A stretch of 19,809 nt of DNA from an uncultured Alcaligenaceae bacterium. GTDB lineage: Bacteria > Pseudomonadota > Gammaproteobacteria > Burkholderiales > Burkholderiaceae_B. Of the stretch, positions 1-6,639 are shown piece after piece. Under the pieces are notes generated by a model. The model saw only the letters and a list, made by a program, of their open reading frames with translations, was not told where the DNA came from and searched no databases. The position numbers and the translations under genes are program-made. The stretch spans positions 1 through 19,809 of the forward strand of contig CALFXX010000094.1 of NCBI GenBank assembly GCA_937952975.1, in the 5' to 3' direction. Each line of letters starts with the position of its first letter. The stretch's first letter is position 1.

Positions 1-9
1 GCAGCGAAA

Positions 10-1443
10 CTACAGTTGCTTAGTTAACGAAGCGAGGCGCTCTTCAATCGTCTTAAAAAGAGGCCTCTGCTTCACGTGCGGTGCGAAGCATTGAGCACAC
101 AGCTCTTGCGCCGCCCGCAAGGCGGCACGTTGTTGGTCGGTAAGGCCTGAATCGCGACCCACCCGTTCAAGCAACTCTTCAAACAAACACCCGAAGGCTC
201 GCACTTCTATCTGTTCAAGCGCCCGCGCAACAGCGCTATCGCCTTGATCGTAAAAAGCAGCCGCACCAAAATCACCTAACACCGCATGACCATCAGCACC
301 AATTAGAGTGTTGTGTGCATACAGATCGCCATGCGTGAGCCCACGGCTATGCAACTGACGCGCCAAGCTTGCGACACCATGCGCAACGCGCAACGCGTCC
401 TTCAAACTGAAGCGCAGATCAGCTGCGTACACATCACGGGTACATGATTGCAAACTTGGTGGGGCCGCCAAGTTTCGATAGCTGGGATCGACGAGTTGCA
501 TCACCAAGGCTTCAGTGCCCTCTGGATGCCCCGTAACCTTACCAAGCAGATTGATGAGATACGGATGCGATCCCGCACTGACATACGCGGCAATCTCGCT
601 ATGCGGCAAACCATCGCTTGTCAGCGCACCTTTAAAGACCTTGACCGCCACCTCTTGCAAGGGATCAGCCAACGCAGCTTGATAAATCACACCCGAGGCG
701 CCTTCACCGAGCTTTTGTTTGAGCTGAAGGCTGGCCCAAGGGATTTGAGCGAGGTCGACAGGACCAATTCCACCAGCTTGATTTTGCTCAGTACCTATTT
801 TCGTGTTGGTGACCGCTTTAGTAGCGGCGCTTAACGGAGCCTCTCGTGACCGCGCCTGCGCCAACGCTCTCGCCTCAGCCGCCGCACAAACCGGGTTACC
901 CGAATACCCCAACCAAGACAGCCTAGGCATACTCAGCAACCACTCAGGCAACGCCTCAAAGCGATTCGCGCCGATACGCAACAACTCAAGCTTGGTGCAC
1001 TTCGCCATCTCAGCCGGCAAGGTACTCAAAAGATTGCCAGACAAAGCCACCTTTTGCAGTTCAGGGCACGCACCAATCTCAGGAGGTAGCGAAGCAATCT
1101 GATTACCCGTCAAAATCAGCCAGCGCAACTTAGGGGGCAAAGCCGCACCCTGAATCGTTGAGATCTGATTTGACCGAAACCCAACCATACTCAAACTTCG
1201 GCACTGACCCAGGACCACTGGCAATTCAGTAAACCGATTCCCCGCACAAAACAGCACCTGCAAGCGATGCAACTGAGCAAAATCCTCGGGCAAGCGTGTT
1301 AAAGCATTACCCGATAAATCCAAATATTCAAGCGTATCCGCCAACGCAAAGATTTCACGCGGAAACTCAGTCAAACCCTCTGACAAAGCTAAACGCGTGA
1401 CGCCAGCCAAATCACCCCGGCGAAGTTGTTCGAGAGTATTCAT
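10..1443 (-). CDS. Leucine-rich-repeat protein kinase
   Basis: A 477-aa fusion of leucine-rich repeats and a Hanks-type protein kinase, probably a cytoplasmic Ser/Thr or Tyr kinase whose repeats bind a partner protein. Residues about 12-185 form around seven repeats of the LxxLxLxxNxLxxLP type. A linker (about 190-230) leads to the kinase domain: glycine loop GEGASG (246-251), VAVK lysine K268, a likely helix-C glutamate E283, catalytic loop HGDLYAHN (371-378, with D373 and N378), DFG (391-393) and a subdomain XI arginine near R460. All catalytic residues are present, although the loop reads HGD rather than HRD, a known variant. No signal peptide or membrane segment is seen. I chose ATG 1443 because the longer in-frame extension to 1566 runs into the divergent rfbB start; ATG 1449 is an alternative. 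Known bacterial LRR-kinase proteins have this order. The target is unknown. Confidence 0.88.
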   Translation of the reverse strand: MNTLEQLRRGDLAGVTRLALSEGLTEFPREIFALADTLEYLDLSGNALTRLPEDFAQLHRLQVLFCAGNRFTELPVVLGQCRSLSMVGFRSNQISTIQGAALPPKLRWLILTGNQIASLPPEIGACPELQKVALSGNLLSTLPAEMAKCTKLELLRIGANRFEALPEWLLSMPRLSWLGYSGNPVCAAAEARALAQARSREAPLSAATKAVTNTKIGTEQNQAGGIGPVDLAQIPWASLQLKQKLGEGASGVIYQAALADPLQEVAVKVFKGALTSDGLPHSEIAAYVSAGSHPYLINLLGKVTGHPEGTEALVMQLVDPSYRNLAAPPSLQSCTRDVYAADLRFSLKDALRVAHGVASLARQLHSRGLTHGDLYAHNTLIGADGHAVLGDFGAAAFYDQGDSAVARALEQIEVRAFGCLFEELLERVGRDSGLTDQQRAALRAAQELCAQCFAPHVKQRPLFKTIEERLASLTKQL

Positions 1444-1449
1444 GAGCAT

Positions 1450-1552
1450 GAGATTAACAAATTCAGATTCTTTTGATCGAACGATATATAACCAAGATGA
1501 TAAGAGTAGAATTTCAAGCATCCTCTTACGCCTTTGTTTACTAAGATTTCTT
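1450..1552. promoter_or_regulatory. Divergent AT-rich intergenic region
   Basis: This 103-base AT-rich spacer lies between the starts of the LRR kinase (minus) and rfbB (plus), so it must hold both promoters unless rfbB is read through. TATATA at 1485-1490 is a possible -10 element for the minus strand, with TTGAAA about 20 bases upstream, longer than the usual spacing. Neither gene has a clear Shine-Dalgarno sequence. The position is certain and the elements are guesses. Confidence 0.35.
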
Positions 1553-2608
1553 ATGATCCTCGTCACTGGTTGCGCCGGCTTTATCGGAAGTAATTTTGTT
1601 CATAACTGGCTTGCCAGCCACGACGAGCCGATCTTGAATTTGGATAAGCTTACTTACGCTGGCAACCTAGCGAATCTTTCCGCACTCGCGCAAGATAAGC
1701 GACATATCTTCGTGCAAGGCGATATCGGCGATAAAGAACTCGTCAGCAAACTGCTCGCCGAACATCAACCGCGCGCTGTCTTAAATTTTGCAGCTGAATC
1801 CCACGTTGATCGTTCGATTCTTGGGCCAGGCGAATTTATCCAAACCAACGTTGTTGGCACATTCAACTTGCTTGAGGCCGTGCGTGCATATTGGTCTGAG
1901 TTAGACGAAGTCAAAAAGAAAAACTTCAGGTTTTTGCATGTGTCGACAGATGAGGTGTACGGCACACTTGCGCCACAAGACCCACCGTTTTCTGAAACCA
2001 ATCCGTTTGAGCCCAACAGCCCCTACGCTGCCAGCAAGGCGTCGTCTGATCACCTGGTGCGCGCGTGGCATCACACCTACGGCTTGCCTGTGCTCACCAC
2101 CAATTGCAGTAACAATTACGGGCCGTTTCATTTTCCTGAAAAACTGATCCCGCTGGTGATCTTAAATGCGCTCGATAGCAAACCCTTGCCGATCTATGGC
2201 GATGGCCAGCAAGTACGTGACTGGTTATATGTGCAAGACCACTGCCGCGCCATCGCACGCGTGCTTGAAGCCGGGCGCCCTGGCGAAACCTATAACATTG
2301 GTGGCGCCAACGAAAAAGCCAACATCGATGTCGTCAAAACCATTTGCGCCCGCTTAGATACGCTACGCCCACGCGCAGACGGCAAAGGTTATGCCGAACA
2401 AATCACCTACGTCAAAGACCGCCCCGGTCATGATCGCCGTTATGCCATCGACGCCACCAAAATCGCACGCGAACTGAACTGGACGCCGCAAGAGACCTTT
2501 GAATCAGGCATTGAAAAGACCGTGCAGTGGTATTTGGATAACACTGAGTGGGTACAGGGCGTGAAGAGTGGCGAGTATCGTAAGTGGCTTGGGAAGCAGT
2601 ACGGGTAG
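1553..2608 (+). CDS. rfbB: dTDP-glucose 4,6-dehydratase
   Basis: This 351-aa short-chain dehydrogenase/reductase-type enzyme converts dTDP-D-glucose to dTDP-4-keto-6-deoxy-D-glucose, the second step toward dTDP-L-rhamnose and other deoxysugars in the cytoplasm. The N-terminal NAD-binding motif TGCAGFIGSNF (5-15) has the GxxGxxG pattern. The active site is visible as STDEVYG (131-137; T132, D133, E134) and the YxxxK pair Y158/K162 in SPYAASKAS. NNYGPFHFPEKLIPL is the typical substrate-domain sequence. The length fits the family (about 350 aa). ATG 1553 puts the Rossmann motif at residue 5; in-frame sequence further upstream is not conserved-looking. rfbA, rfbC and rfbD are not in the window, so the gene is detached from the usual rfb operon. 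It fits the polysaccharide genes further right. Confidence 0.95.
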   Translation: MILVTGCAGFIGSNFVHNWLASHDEPILNLDKLTYAGNLANLSALAQDKRHIFVQGDIGDKELVSKLLAEHQPRAVLNFAAESHVDRSILGPGEFIQTNVVGTFNLLEAVRAYWSELDEVKKKNFRFLHVSTDEVYGTLAPQDPPFSETNPFEPNSPYAASKASSDHLVRAWHHTYGLPVLTTNCSNNYGPFHFPEKLIPLVILNALDSKPLPIYGDGQQVRDWLYVQDHCRAIARVLEAGRPGETYNIGGANEKANIDVVKTICARLDTLRPRADGKGYAEQITYVKDRPGHDRRYAIDATKIARELNWTPQETFESGIEKTVQWYLDNTEWVQGVKSGEYRKWLGKQYG

Positions 2609-2653
2609 TTCGCCTTGCTTCTTCGCCCTTCTCTATTCAACGAGCAATAAAAA

Positions 2654-2691
2654 ACCCTCCGGGGTGAGCATTGTTAAGAGGCTTGGAGGGT
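2654..2691. terminator. Possible stem-loop terminator
   Basis: ACCCTCC (2654-2660) pairs perfectly with GGAGGGT (2685-2691) around a 24-base loop. On the minus strand the stem is followed by a run of T, the textbook intrinsic-terminator shape, but no minus-strand gene ends here. On the plus strand the downstream sequence is only GT-rich. It lies between rfbB and the next gene and may end rfbB transcription or sit in the next gene's leader. The long loop lowers confidence. Confidence 0.4.
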
Positions 2692-2736
2692 GTTGTTGGT
2701 GAAACTATCTCACAAATTTTTGGTGCTGTCTATTCC

Positions 2737-3924
2737 GTGATTTCCTCTGACTCTCGCGCGCCTCACCTTTTAGTCGCTATTTCATCTCACGGCTTCGGAC
2801 ACTTATCGCAAGTTGCTCCGGTGGTGAACCGATTGCGCGAACTAATCCCGCAATTAAAAATCACCGTTCGCGCGGCCTTACCTGAGGCACAGCTTCGTAG
2901 TCGCATTCACCATTTAGATCATGTGCAGCACGCAACGGATGATTTTGGGATGGTGATGAATCATGCGTTTAGCGTCGATACCGAAGCAAGCTTGGCACGG
3001 TATCAGAGCTTGCATCAAGGCTGGGATGACAAGGTCAATGCGCTCGCAAAGCAATTTATCGATGCTCACGTTGACGTTGTATTGGCGGATGTACCTTATC
3101 TTCCACTCGCTGCAGCGCAAGTTGCTGGTATCCCATCCGTCGCGCTTTGCTCGCTGAACTGGGCTGATATTTTGTCGCACTATGTCGCGCTGGATCTTGC
3201 GCAGACTGCCGCTAGCACTGTAGGCCTTTCGCGTACAGAGCCGACTCACGTTTCGCAGGCTGCTACCCAACCGCAAGCCATCATCGACACCATGTATGCG
3301 GCATATCAATCTGCGCGCTATTTTTTGCAACCGGCGCCAAGTATGGCAATGCCTAAGCTGAATAATCAACGCGCCATCGGCCCCTGCTGTGCGCCAGGTG
3401 TCGCGCAAAAGCAAACTCTGCTCAGCACTGCCAAACAACACAAAACCCTAAATAACCCGTGGCTAGTACTAGTAGGCATGGGTGGCATCCCGTTTGAATT
3501 GTCACTTGAACACTGGCCAACCCAATACCAAGGCCGCCCGCTTTGTTACCTCGTCTCACCCATTAACGCCAACACCCACCCTAATGCGCTATCTATTGAC
3601 GCCACTGGCCTGTCTTACTCCGACCTGGTCGCCTCGGTGGATGTGATCATCACCAAACCGGGCTATGGCATGTTTGCCGAAGCCGCCGCCGCAGGCGTAC
3701 CGGTATTGTTTACCGCAAGAGGCGACTGGCCAGAAACTGAAGCGCTTGTTACGTGGTTACAAGACAAGGCGCATTGCGCTCAAATCACCACTGACGCGCT
3801 CAGGGCGGGTGCGTTTGAGCAAGAGCTATCGCAGCTGCTCGATCAAGGGCCTTACACGCCGGTTGCTCCAACCGGCAACGATGAAGCCGCTGCGTTGATT
3901 GCGGGGCTATTTACGCGCACTTAG
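2737..3924 (+). CDS. GT-B-fold glycosyltransferase-like protein
   Basis: This 395-aa protein resembles predicted glycosyltransferases of the MurG/UDP-glycosyltransferase type and the N-terminal domain of L-arabinokinase-like proteins. The N-terminal HLLVAISSHGFGHLSQVAPV (residues 10-29) is the GHxxQ-style acceptor-domain opening. The C-terminal part has VDVIITKPGYGMFAEAAAAG, the conserved nucleotide-sugar-binding region where a Gly-rich turn precedes a helix, followed by PVLFTARGDWPETEAL. No signal peptide or membrane helix is seen, so it is probably cytosolic. The GTG at 2737 is chosen because similarity starts just after it; an upstream TTG (2671) lies inside the stem-loop and has no ribosome-binding site. 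Neither donor nor acceptor can be read from sequence. The last codons fall in a tandem repeat. Confidence 0.75.
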   Translation: MISSDSRAPHLLVAISSHGFGHLSQVAPVVNRLRELIPQLKITVRAALPEAQLRSRIHHLDHVQHATDDFGMVMNHAFSVDTEASLARYQSLHQGWDDKVNALAKQFIDAHVDVVLADVPYLPLAAAQVAGIPSVALCSLNWADILSHYVALDLAQTAASTVGLSRTEPTHVSQAATQPQAIIDTMYAAYQSARYFLQPAPSMAMPKLNNQRAIGPCCAPGVAQKQTLLSTAKQHKTLNNPWLVLVGMGGIPFELSLEHWPTQYQGRPLCYLVSPINANTHPNALSIDATGLSYSDLVASVDVIITKPGYGMFAEAAAAGVPVLFTARGDWPETEALVTWLQDKAHCAQITTDALRAGAFEQELSQLLDQGPYTPVAPTGNDEAAALIAGLFTRT

Positions 3925-4032
3925 ATTGCCACGCTAAGTATGTTCGCCGAAATACGCGCGCCTAGGTTGCCACGCTGTTTACGTGCACCTAGATCGCCGA
4001 GCTGTTTACGAGTACCAAAGCGGCGAACTGAC
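3911..4032. repeat. Degenerate 27-bp tandem repeat array
   Basis: Four related units begin at 3911, 3952, 3979 and 4006. The last three are spaced exactly 27 bases, and the first is separated by 41. Each unit starts TTACG or ATACG, continues with a CNTAG-type segment in the first three, and has TTGCC or TCGCC near its middle. The array spans the last codons and TAG stop of the glycosyltransferase gene and ends just before the convergent PP-loop gene's stop. The units have diverged at many positions, so this is an old array. Short open frames across it look accidental. Confidence 0.7.
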
Positions 4033-4045
4033 AACAACAATCAAC

Positions 4046-4708
4046 TCAAACCCCCAGCAAGTCAAAATAATACGTCTGACTCCCATACTCTGGCGGCGAC
4101 ACATACGTTTCTTTTCCCAAGCTCTTCCAGGGCACAGCCTCTGCAAAATTTGGCCCGTCATACACAAACGTATGAAACTCACCGTTTTCACCGCAAGCAT
4201 CAACCCCTGCAGGCAGGCGATCAATAAAAGCCTGATCAAACTCGCAACCCACAAACGAGGCGTCTAAAAAACGCCCGTCTACACACACCACACGCGCTTT
4301 AAACCCAAGCGACAAAAACTCTTGCACTAACGCCAAACGATTTTCGTTCCATAACGGTAAGTGAGCTTGCAGGCCCGCTTTGGCACAGACTTTTTCTTCC
4401 CACTCCTTATGCGGCATAAGATCAATATCACCAAAGGTCACATGCCGCGCACCGTCAGCGGCCGCTACCTGCAGTTGTTCAATAAACAAACGCTCGTACT
4501 CAGCCCAGGTGGCAGACAGAAAATAGTTTTTCAACCCCAAGGCTTTTGCCTGCGCCACAAGCAATGCACGGCTCACCCCATGCGAGCGTGCCTTTAAACC
4601 GGTTTCGTCTAAGGCGGTTAACAGGCCCGTGACTTGCAGCGTCTGTTGGCTTCGATATAACGCCAGACAAGAGTCTTTACCACCACTCCACGAAACGATT
4701 GCAGTCAT
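4046..4708 (-). CDS. PP-loop ATPase, diphthine-ammonia ligase (Dph6) family
   Basis: This 220-aa protein belongs to the adenine-nucleotide alpha-hydrolase/PP-loop superfamily, the family that includes archaeal and eukaryotic diphthine-ammonia ligase. The ATP-binding loop SWSGGKDS is at residues 6-13. HVTFGDIDLMPHKEWEEKVC and the later VDGRFLDASFVGCEFDQAFI and GENGEFHTFVYDGP match the family's conserved segments, and the length is typical. Bacteria do not make diphthamide, so the bacterial members have an unknown amide- or thio-forming job; the substrate should not be inferred from the name. The gene is convergent with the preceding glycosyltransferase, and its stop follows the tandem repeat. 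Its ATG (4708) has only a weak purine-rich stretch upstream. Confidence 0.85.
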   Translation of the reverse strand: MTAIVSWSGGKDSCLALYRSQQTLQVTGLLTALDETGLKARSHGVSRALLVAQAKALGLKNYFLSATWAEYERLFIEQLQVAAADGARHVTFGDIDLMPHKEWEEKVCAKAGLQAHLPLWNENRLALVQEFLSLGFKARVVCVDGRFLDASFVGCEFDQAFIDRLPAGVDACGENGEFHTFVYDGPNFAEAVPWKSLGKETYVSPPEYGSQTYYFDLLGV

Positions 4709-4764
4709 TTTTTCTCAGTTACAGATGCTTCAAATTGTGAGTGAGTCTACGGTGATCACGCATC

Positions 4765-4808
4765 GAGGTCAAACCTCTTCCAATCATGCCGCTGTGGTGA
4801 CAGCATGA
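4765..4808. promoter_or_regulatory. Two adjacent stem-loops
   Basis: The first is GAGGT (4765-4769) with ACCTC (4773-4777), loop CAA. The second is GCTGT (4791-4795) with ACAGC (4800-4804), loop GGTG, extended by TCAT (4784-4787) with ATGA (4805-4808) across a three-base bulge. No T-tract follows on the plus strand. They could fold in the 5' leader of either divergent transcript or be part of a regulatory site. Confidence 0.35.
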
Positions 4809-4891
4809 AACAAAACACACATTCAGAAACACTCAGTTACACACGTTTCTTAAACCCTTTGCTATGCTCAAAATATCCACGCGTAGTCGAT

Positions 4892-4901
4892 TTGTCGACA
4901 A
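4892..4901. promoter_or_regulatory. Perfect 10-bp palindrome, candidate operator
   Basis: TTGTCGACAA reads the same on both strands, 131 bases before the 178-aa gene. Such sites often bind dimeric repressors, and toxin-antitoxin-like operons are commonly self-regulated. The role is inferred only from shape and place. Confidence 0.3.
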
Positions 4902-5032
4902 GATCAAGAGACAATGCCGAGCGCAAATTTTGTGTGTACGACCAGCAGTGACTGAAAAAACATTTCGTTCAGCTCAGCGCCATCGCTTGCACACTAATCG
5001 CATCAACACTATCTTCAGCCGGAACCACACCT

Positions 5033-5569
5033 ATGCATGCACTCGCTAACCGACAAGTCTCAGTTGACCTCGACGCTTATGACTTGGCTCGCATTCAACA
5101 GCCTTCTTCATACCCTTCTCCGCTTTATATCTCACCTTCCGCTAAACCAGTTTTTGTTTGCTCTCGAATTGTCGACTATTCGATTTTTGATTATCCCTGG
5201 GTCAAACAACTTGAGGCAATTTCAGGGCGTCCTTTCCTGGACGATATCGAACCAGAATTCGCGACGCTCTTTGCACTGCGTGCGCAAGCGCTCAATTTTT
5301 CTGGGCAAAAAATCTCTGACGTAATGTCCACTGCATTAGGCGCGCTCGCTGAGCAAGGCTTTCGTGCAAAAGAAGTTTGCTACTTATGCAACGATGTCGA
5401 CATGGACATAGCATTAGGAATCGATTTTGGTGTCGACTGCACCTTTGATCAGTTCGTAGATGTTTCGTGGTACGTGCGCAAAGCAATTCGAAATAAACAC
5501 GAAAATCCCTTAACAGACCTGATTCGTTTTGCAGCTAGCCCTTTAGAGGAGACCGATGATGCCCGTTAA
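5033..5569 (+). CDS. Unrecognised protein, putative partner of HEPN protein (copy 1)
   Basis: This 178-aa protein belongs to no family I recognise. It has no signal peptide and no membrane helix. Its strongest blocks, defined by comparison with the second copy at 6025-6570, are QPSSYPSPLYI (22-32 region), RIVDYSIF (about 45-52), LEAISGR, EFATLFALRAQALN (about 75-88), STALGALAEQ and HENPLTDLI near the C-terminus. By-eye alignment gives roughly 100 identities over about 178 positions. The ATG is followed by the residue pair MH shared by both copies, which supports the start, but there is no strong Shine-Dalgarno sequence. Its 3' end overlaps the HEPN-like gene and carries that gene's ribosome-binding site, implying coupled expression. 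By analogy with HEPN/MNT pairs it could be an antitoxin or modulator, but it shows no nucleotidyltransferase GSxxxG or DxD signature of the MNT type. That role is inferred from position only. Confidence 0.8.
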   Translation: MHALANRQVSVDLDAYDLARIQQPSSYPSPLYISPSAKPVFVCSRIVDYSIFDYPWVKQLEAISGRPFLDDIEPEFATLFALRAQALNFSGQKISDVMSTALGALAEQGFRAKEVCYLCNDVDMDIALGIDFGVDCTFDQFVDVSWYVRKAIRNKHENPLTDLIRFAASPLEETDDAR

Positions 5570-5927
5570 TTCGAAGGACATTTTAGCAGTTGCGACTCTG
5601 CTACATGAACACGACACAGAAGCGGCCCATCGGTCTGCCGTCAGCCGCGCCTACTACTCCGTTTATCATCATGGACTTTGCACTGTTAAAGTAAAGCTAC
5701 CTCCGGTCGACCTTAAAAAATACTCTAAGGGATGTCATCAGCGATTAGGTGAACGATTAATAGATGGCAAGACTTCTGATTGGCTTAATATCGCGGGTGA
5801 TGTCGAGTGGTTACGAGACGCCCGTGTTACAGCTGATTACCATCTAGACAAACCCTCAAGCGCAATCAAAGCAAAAATAGCCATCCAGCGAGCGCGGCGC
5901 GTACTCAGCGCCCTAGAGGCGCTATAG
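5559..5927 (+). CDS. HEPN-domain-like protein, candidate RNase toxin
   Basis: This small helical protein of 122 aa looks like a HEPN domain. The N-terminal half has AVSRAYYSVYHHG, matching the SRAYYxxYH helix typical of HEPN proteins. The C-terminal half has WLRDARVTADYHLD, where R and H are spaced R-x5-H, within the R-x4-6-H motif that forms the RNase site of active HEPN toxins. Two start codons, ATG 5556 and ATG 5559, are adjacent. AGAGGAG at 5545-5551 lies seven bases before 5559, the better spacing. The gene overlaps the stop of the preceding 178-aa gene by eleven bases, so translation is likely coupled. HEPN genes in such pairs are often toxins or defence effectors. The partner here is not the usual MNT nucleotidyltransferase. 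RNase activity is inferred from the motif, and a nucleotide-binding or inactive HEPN is also possible. Confidence 0.75.
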   Translation: MPVNSKDILAVATLLHEHDTEAAHRSAVSRAYYSVYHHGLCTVKVKLPPVDLKKYSKGCHQRLGERLIDGKTSDWLNIAGDVEWLRDARVTADYHLDKPSSAIKAKIAIQRARRVLSALEAL

Positions 5928-5960
5928 CCCCATATTTAAAACCAAAAAGTCGTTGCGAAA

Positions 5961-5983
5961 ATAGGCCGCTCAAGAGGGCCTAT
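5961..5983. terminator. Stem-loop after HEPN gene
   Basis: ATAGGCC (5961-5967) pairs perfectly with GGCCTAT (5977-5983) around nine bases. On the minus strand the stem is followed by TTTT. On the plus strand there is no clear T-tract. It sits between the HEPN-like gene and the second copy of its partner, so it may limit read-through between them or act as a structured leader. Confidence 0.4.
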
Positions 5984-6024
5984 CGTGACGACATTATTAC
6001 CAATCTACCCCCGAAAAAAATCCC

Positions 6025-6570
6025 ATGCACCAACTCCCCTCCCAACAAATCCCTATCGACCTCAACGCTTATGACGTTGATCGCATCGATCAACCCTCTT
6101 ACTACCCATCGCCTTTGTATATCCCACCCTCTGATGAACCCGAAGTTATTTGCACTCGAATCGTTGACTACTCGATTTTTAGTGCCCCTTGGGCTAGAGA
6201 ACTTGAGGCGATTTCAGGGCGGTCTATTCTCGACGAGATCGAGCTAGAGTTCGCGACACTCTTTGCACTGCGTGCTCAGGCGCTCAACATAACTAGCAAG
6301 CAAATATTTGACGTGCTGTCGACCGCCTTGGGTGCACTCACTGAGCAAAGCTTTACCGTCAAAGACGTTCGCTATCATTGCCACGACTTCGAAATGGAAA
6401 TTGATTTATCAATCGAACTTGTCGTTGACTGCAGTTTTGAACAAGCCTTCGAGCTTCGCAGGAATGTAATCGAGGCAGTTGCCCGTAGACACGAAAATCC
6501 TCTAACAGACCTTATTCATCTTAGGGTTGACTCTTTGTCGGATGACCATAATCCCAATGACCAACCCTAA
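6025..6570 (+). CDS. Unrecognised protein, paralogue of 178-aa HEPN partner (copy 2)
   Basis: This 181-aa protein is a clear paralogue of the protein encoded at 5033-5569, collinear from MH at the start to HENPLTDLI near the end. The best-kept parts are QPSYYPSPLYI, RIVDYSIF, LEAISGR, LEFATLFALRAQALN, STALGAL and HENPLTDLI. The middle (about residues 110-150) and the extreme C-terminus have drifted. No HEPN gene follows: 69 bases separate it from the next start, which is a transporter protein. It may be an orphan antitoxin or partner kept after a local duplication, or a diverged copy with a new target. It has no membrane helix or signal peptide. ATG 6025 lacks a convincing Shine-Dalgarno sequence but matches copy 1. 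The family is unknown to me. Confidence 0.8.
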   Translation: MHQLPSQQIPIDLNAYDVDRIDQPSYYPSPLYIPPSDEPEVICTRIVDYSIFSAPWARELEAISGRSILDEIELEFATLFALRAQALNITSKQIFDVLSTALGALTEQSFTVKDVRYHCHDFEMEIDLSIELVVDCSFEQAFELRRNVIEAVARRHENPLTDLIHLRVDSLSDDHNPNDQP

Positions 6571-6639
6571 ACTTAACATCCTGAATTATCAGCCCTTGTT
6601 CGTCTACAATTTCAAGATCAAAATAATGAAAAGACAACA

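Larger units (their letters stand above)
4709..5032. other. 324-base intergenic region, divergent promoters
   Basis: This non-coding stretch separates the Dph6-like gene (minus) from the first gene of the HEPN-associated locus (plus). I found no credible coding frame, tRNA or known RNA in it. It holds two adjacent stem-loops (4765-4777 and 4784-4808) and a 10-base perfect palindrome (4892-4901), listed separately. TATGCT at 4863-4868 is a possible -10 element for the plus strand, but no good -35 lies at the right distance. Confidence 0.5.

Noticed and set aside
448..834. Plus-strand open frame of about 128 codons
   Set aside because: It lies wholly inside the LRR-kinase gene on the other strand, has no recognisable domain, and its composition is the antisense of that gene.
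2671..2736. Upstream TTG start extending the glycosyltransferase by 22 residues
   Set aside because: The TTG lies in the loop of the 2654-2691 stem-loop with no ribosome-binding site, and the added residues do not look like the family start.
3940..4267. Two plus-strand open frames across the 27-bp array, Arg/Pro-rich
   Set aside because: They read through the repeats and into the antisense of the Dph6-like gene. The Arg/Pro-rich sequence reflects the repeat units, not a protein.
4709..5032. tRNA or small-RNA gene in the spacer
   Set aside because: The hairpins do not form a cloverleaf, no T-arm or acceptor-end pattern is present, and there is no T-tract terminator.
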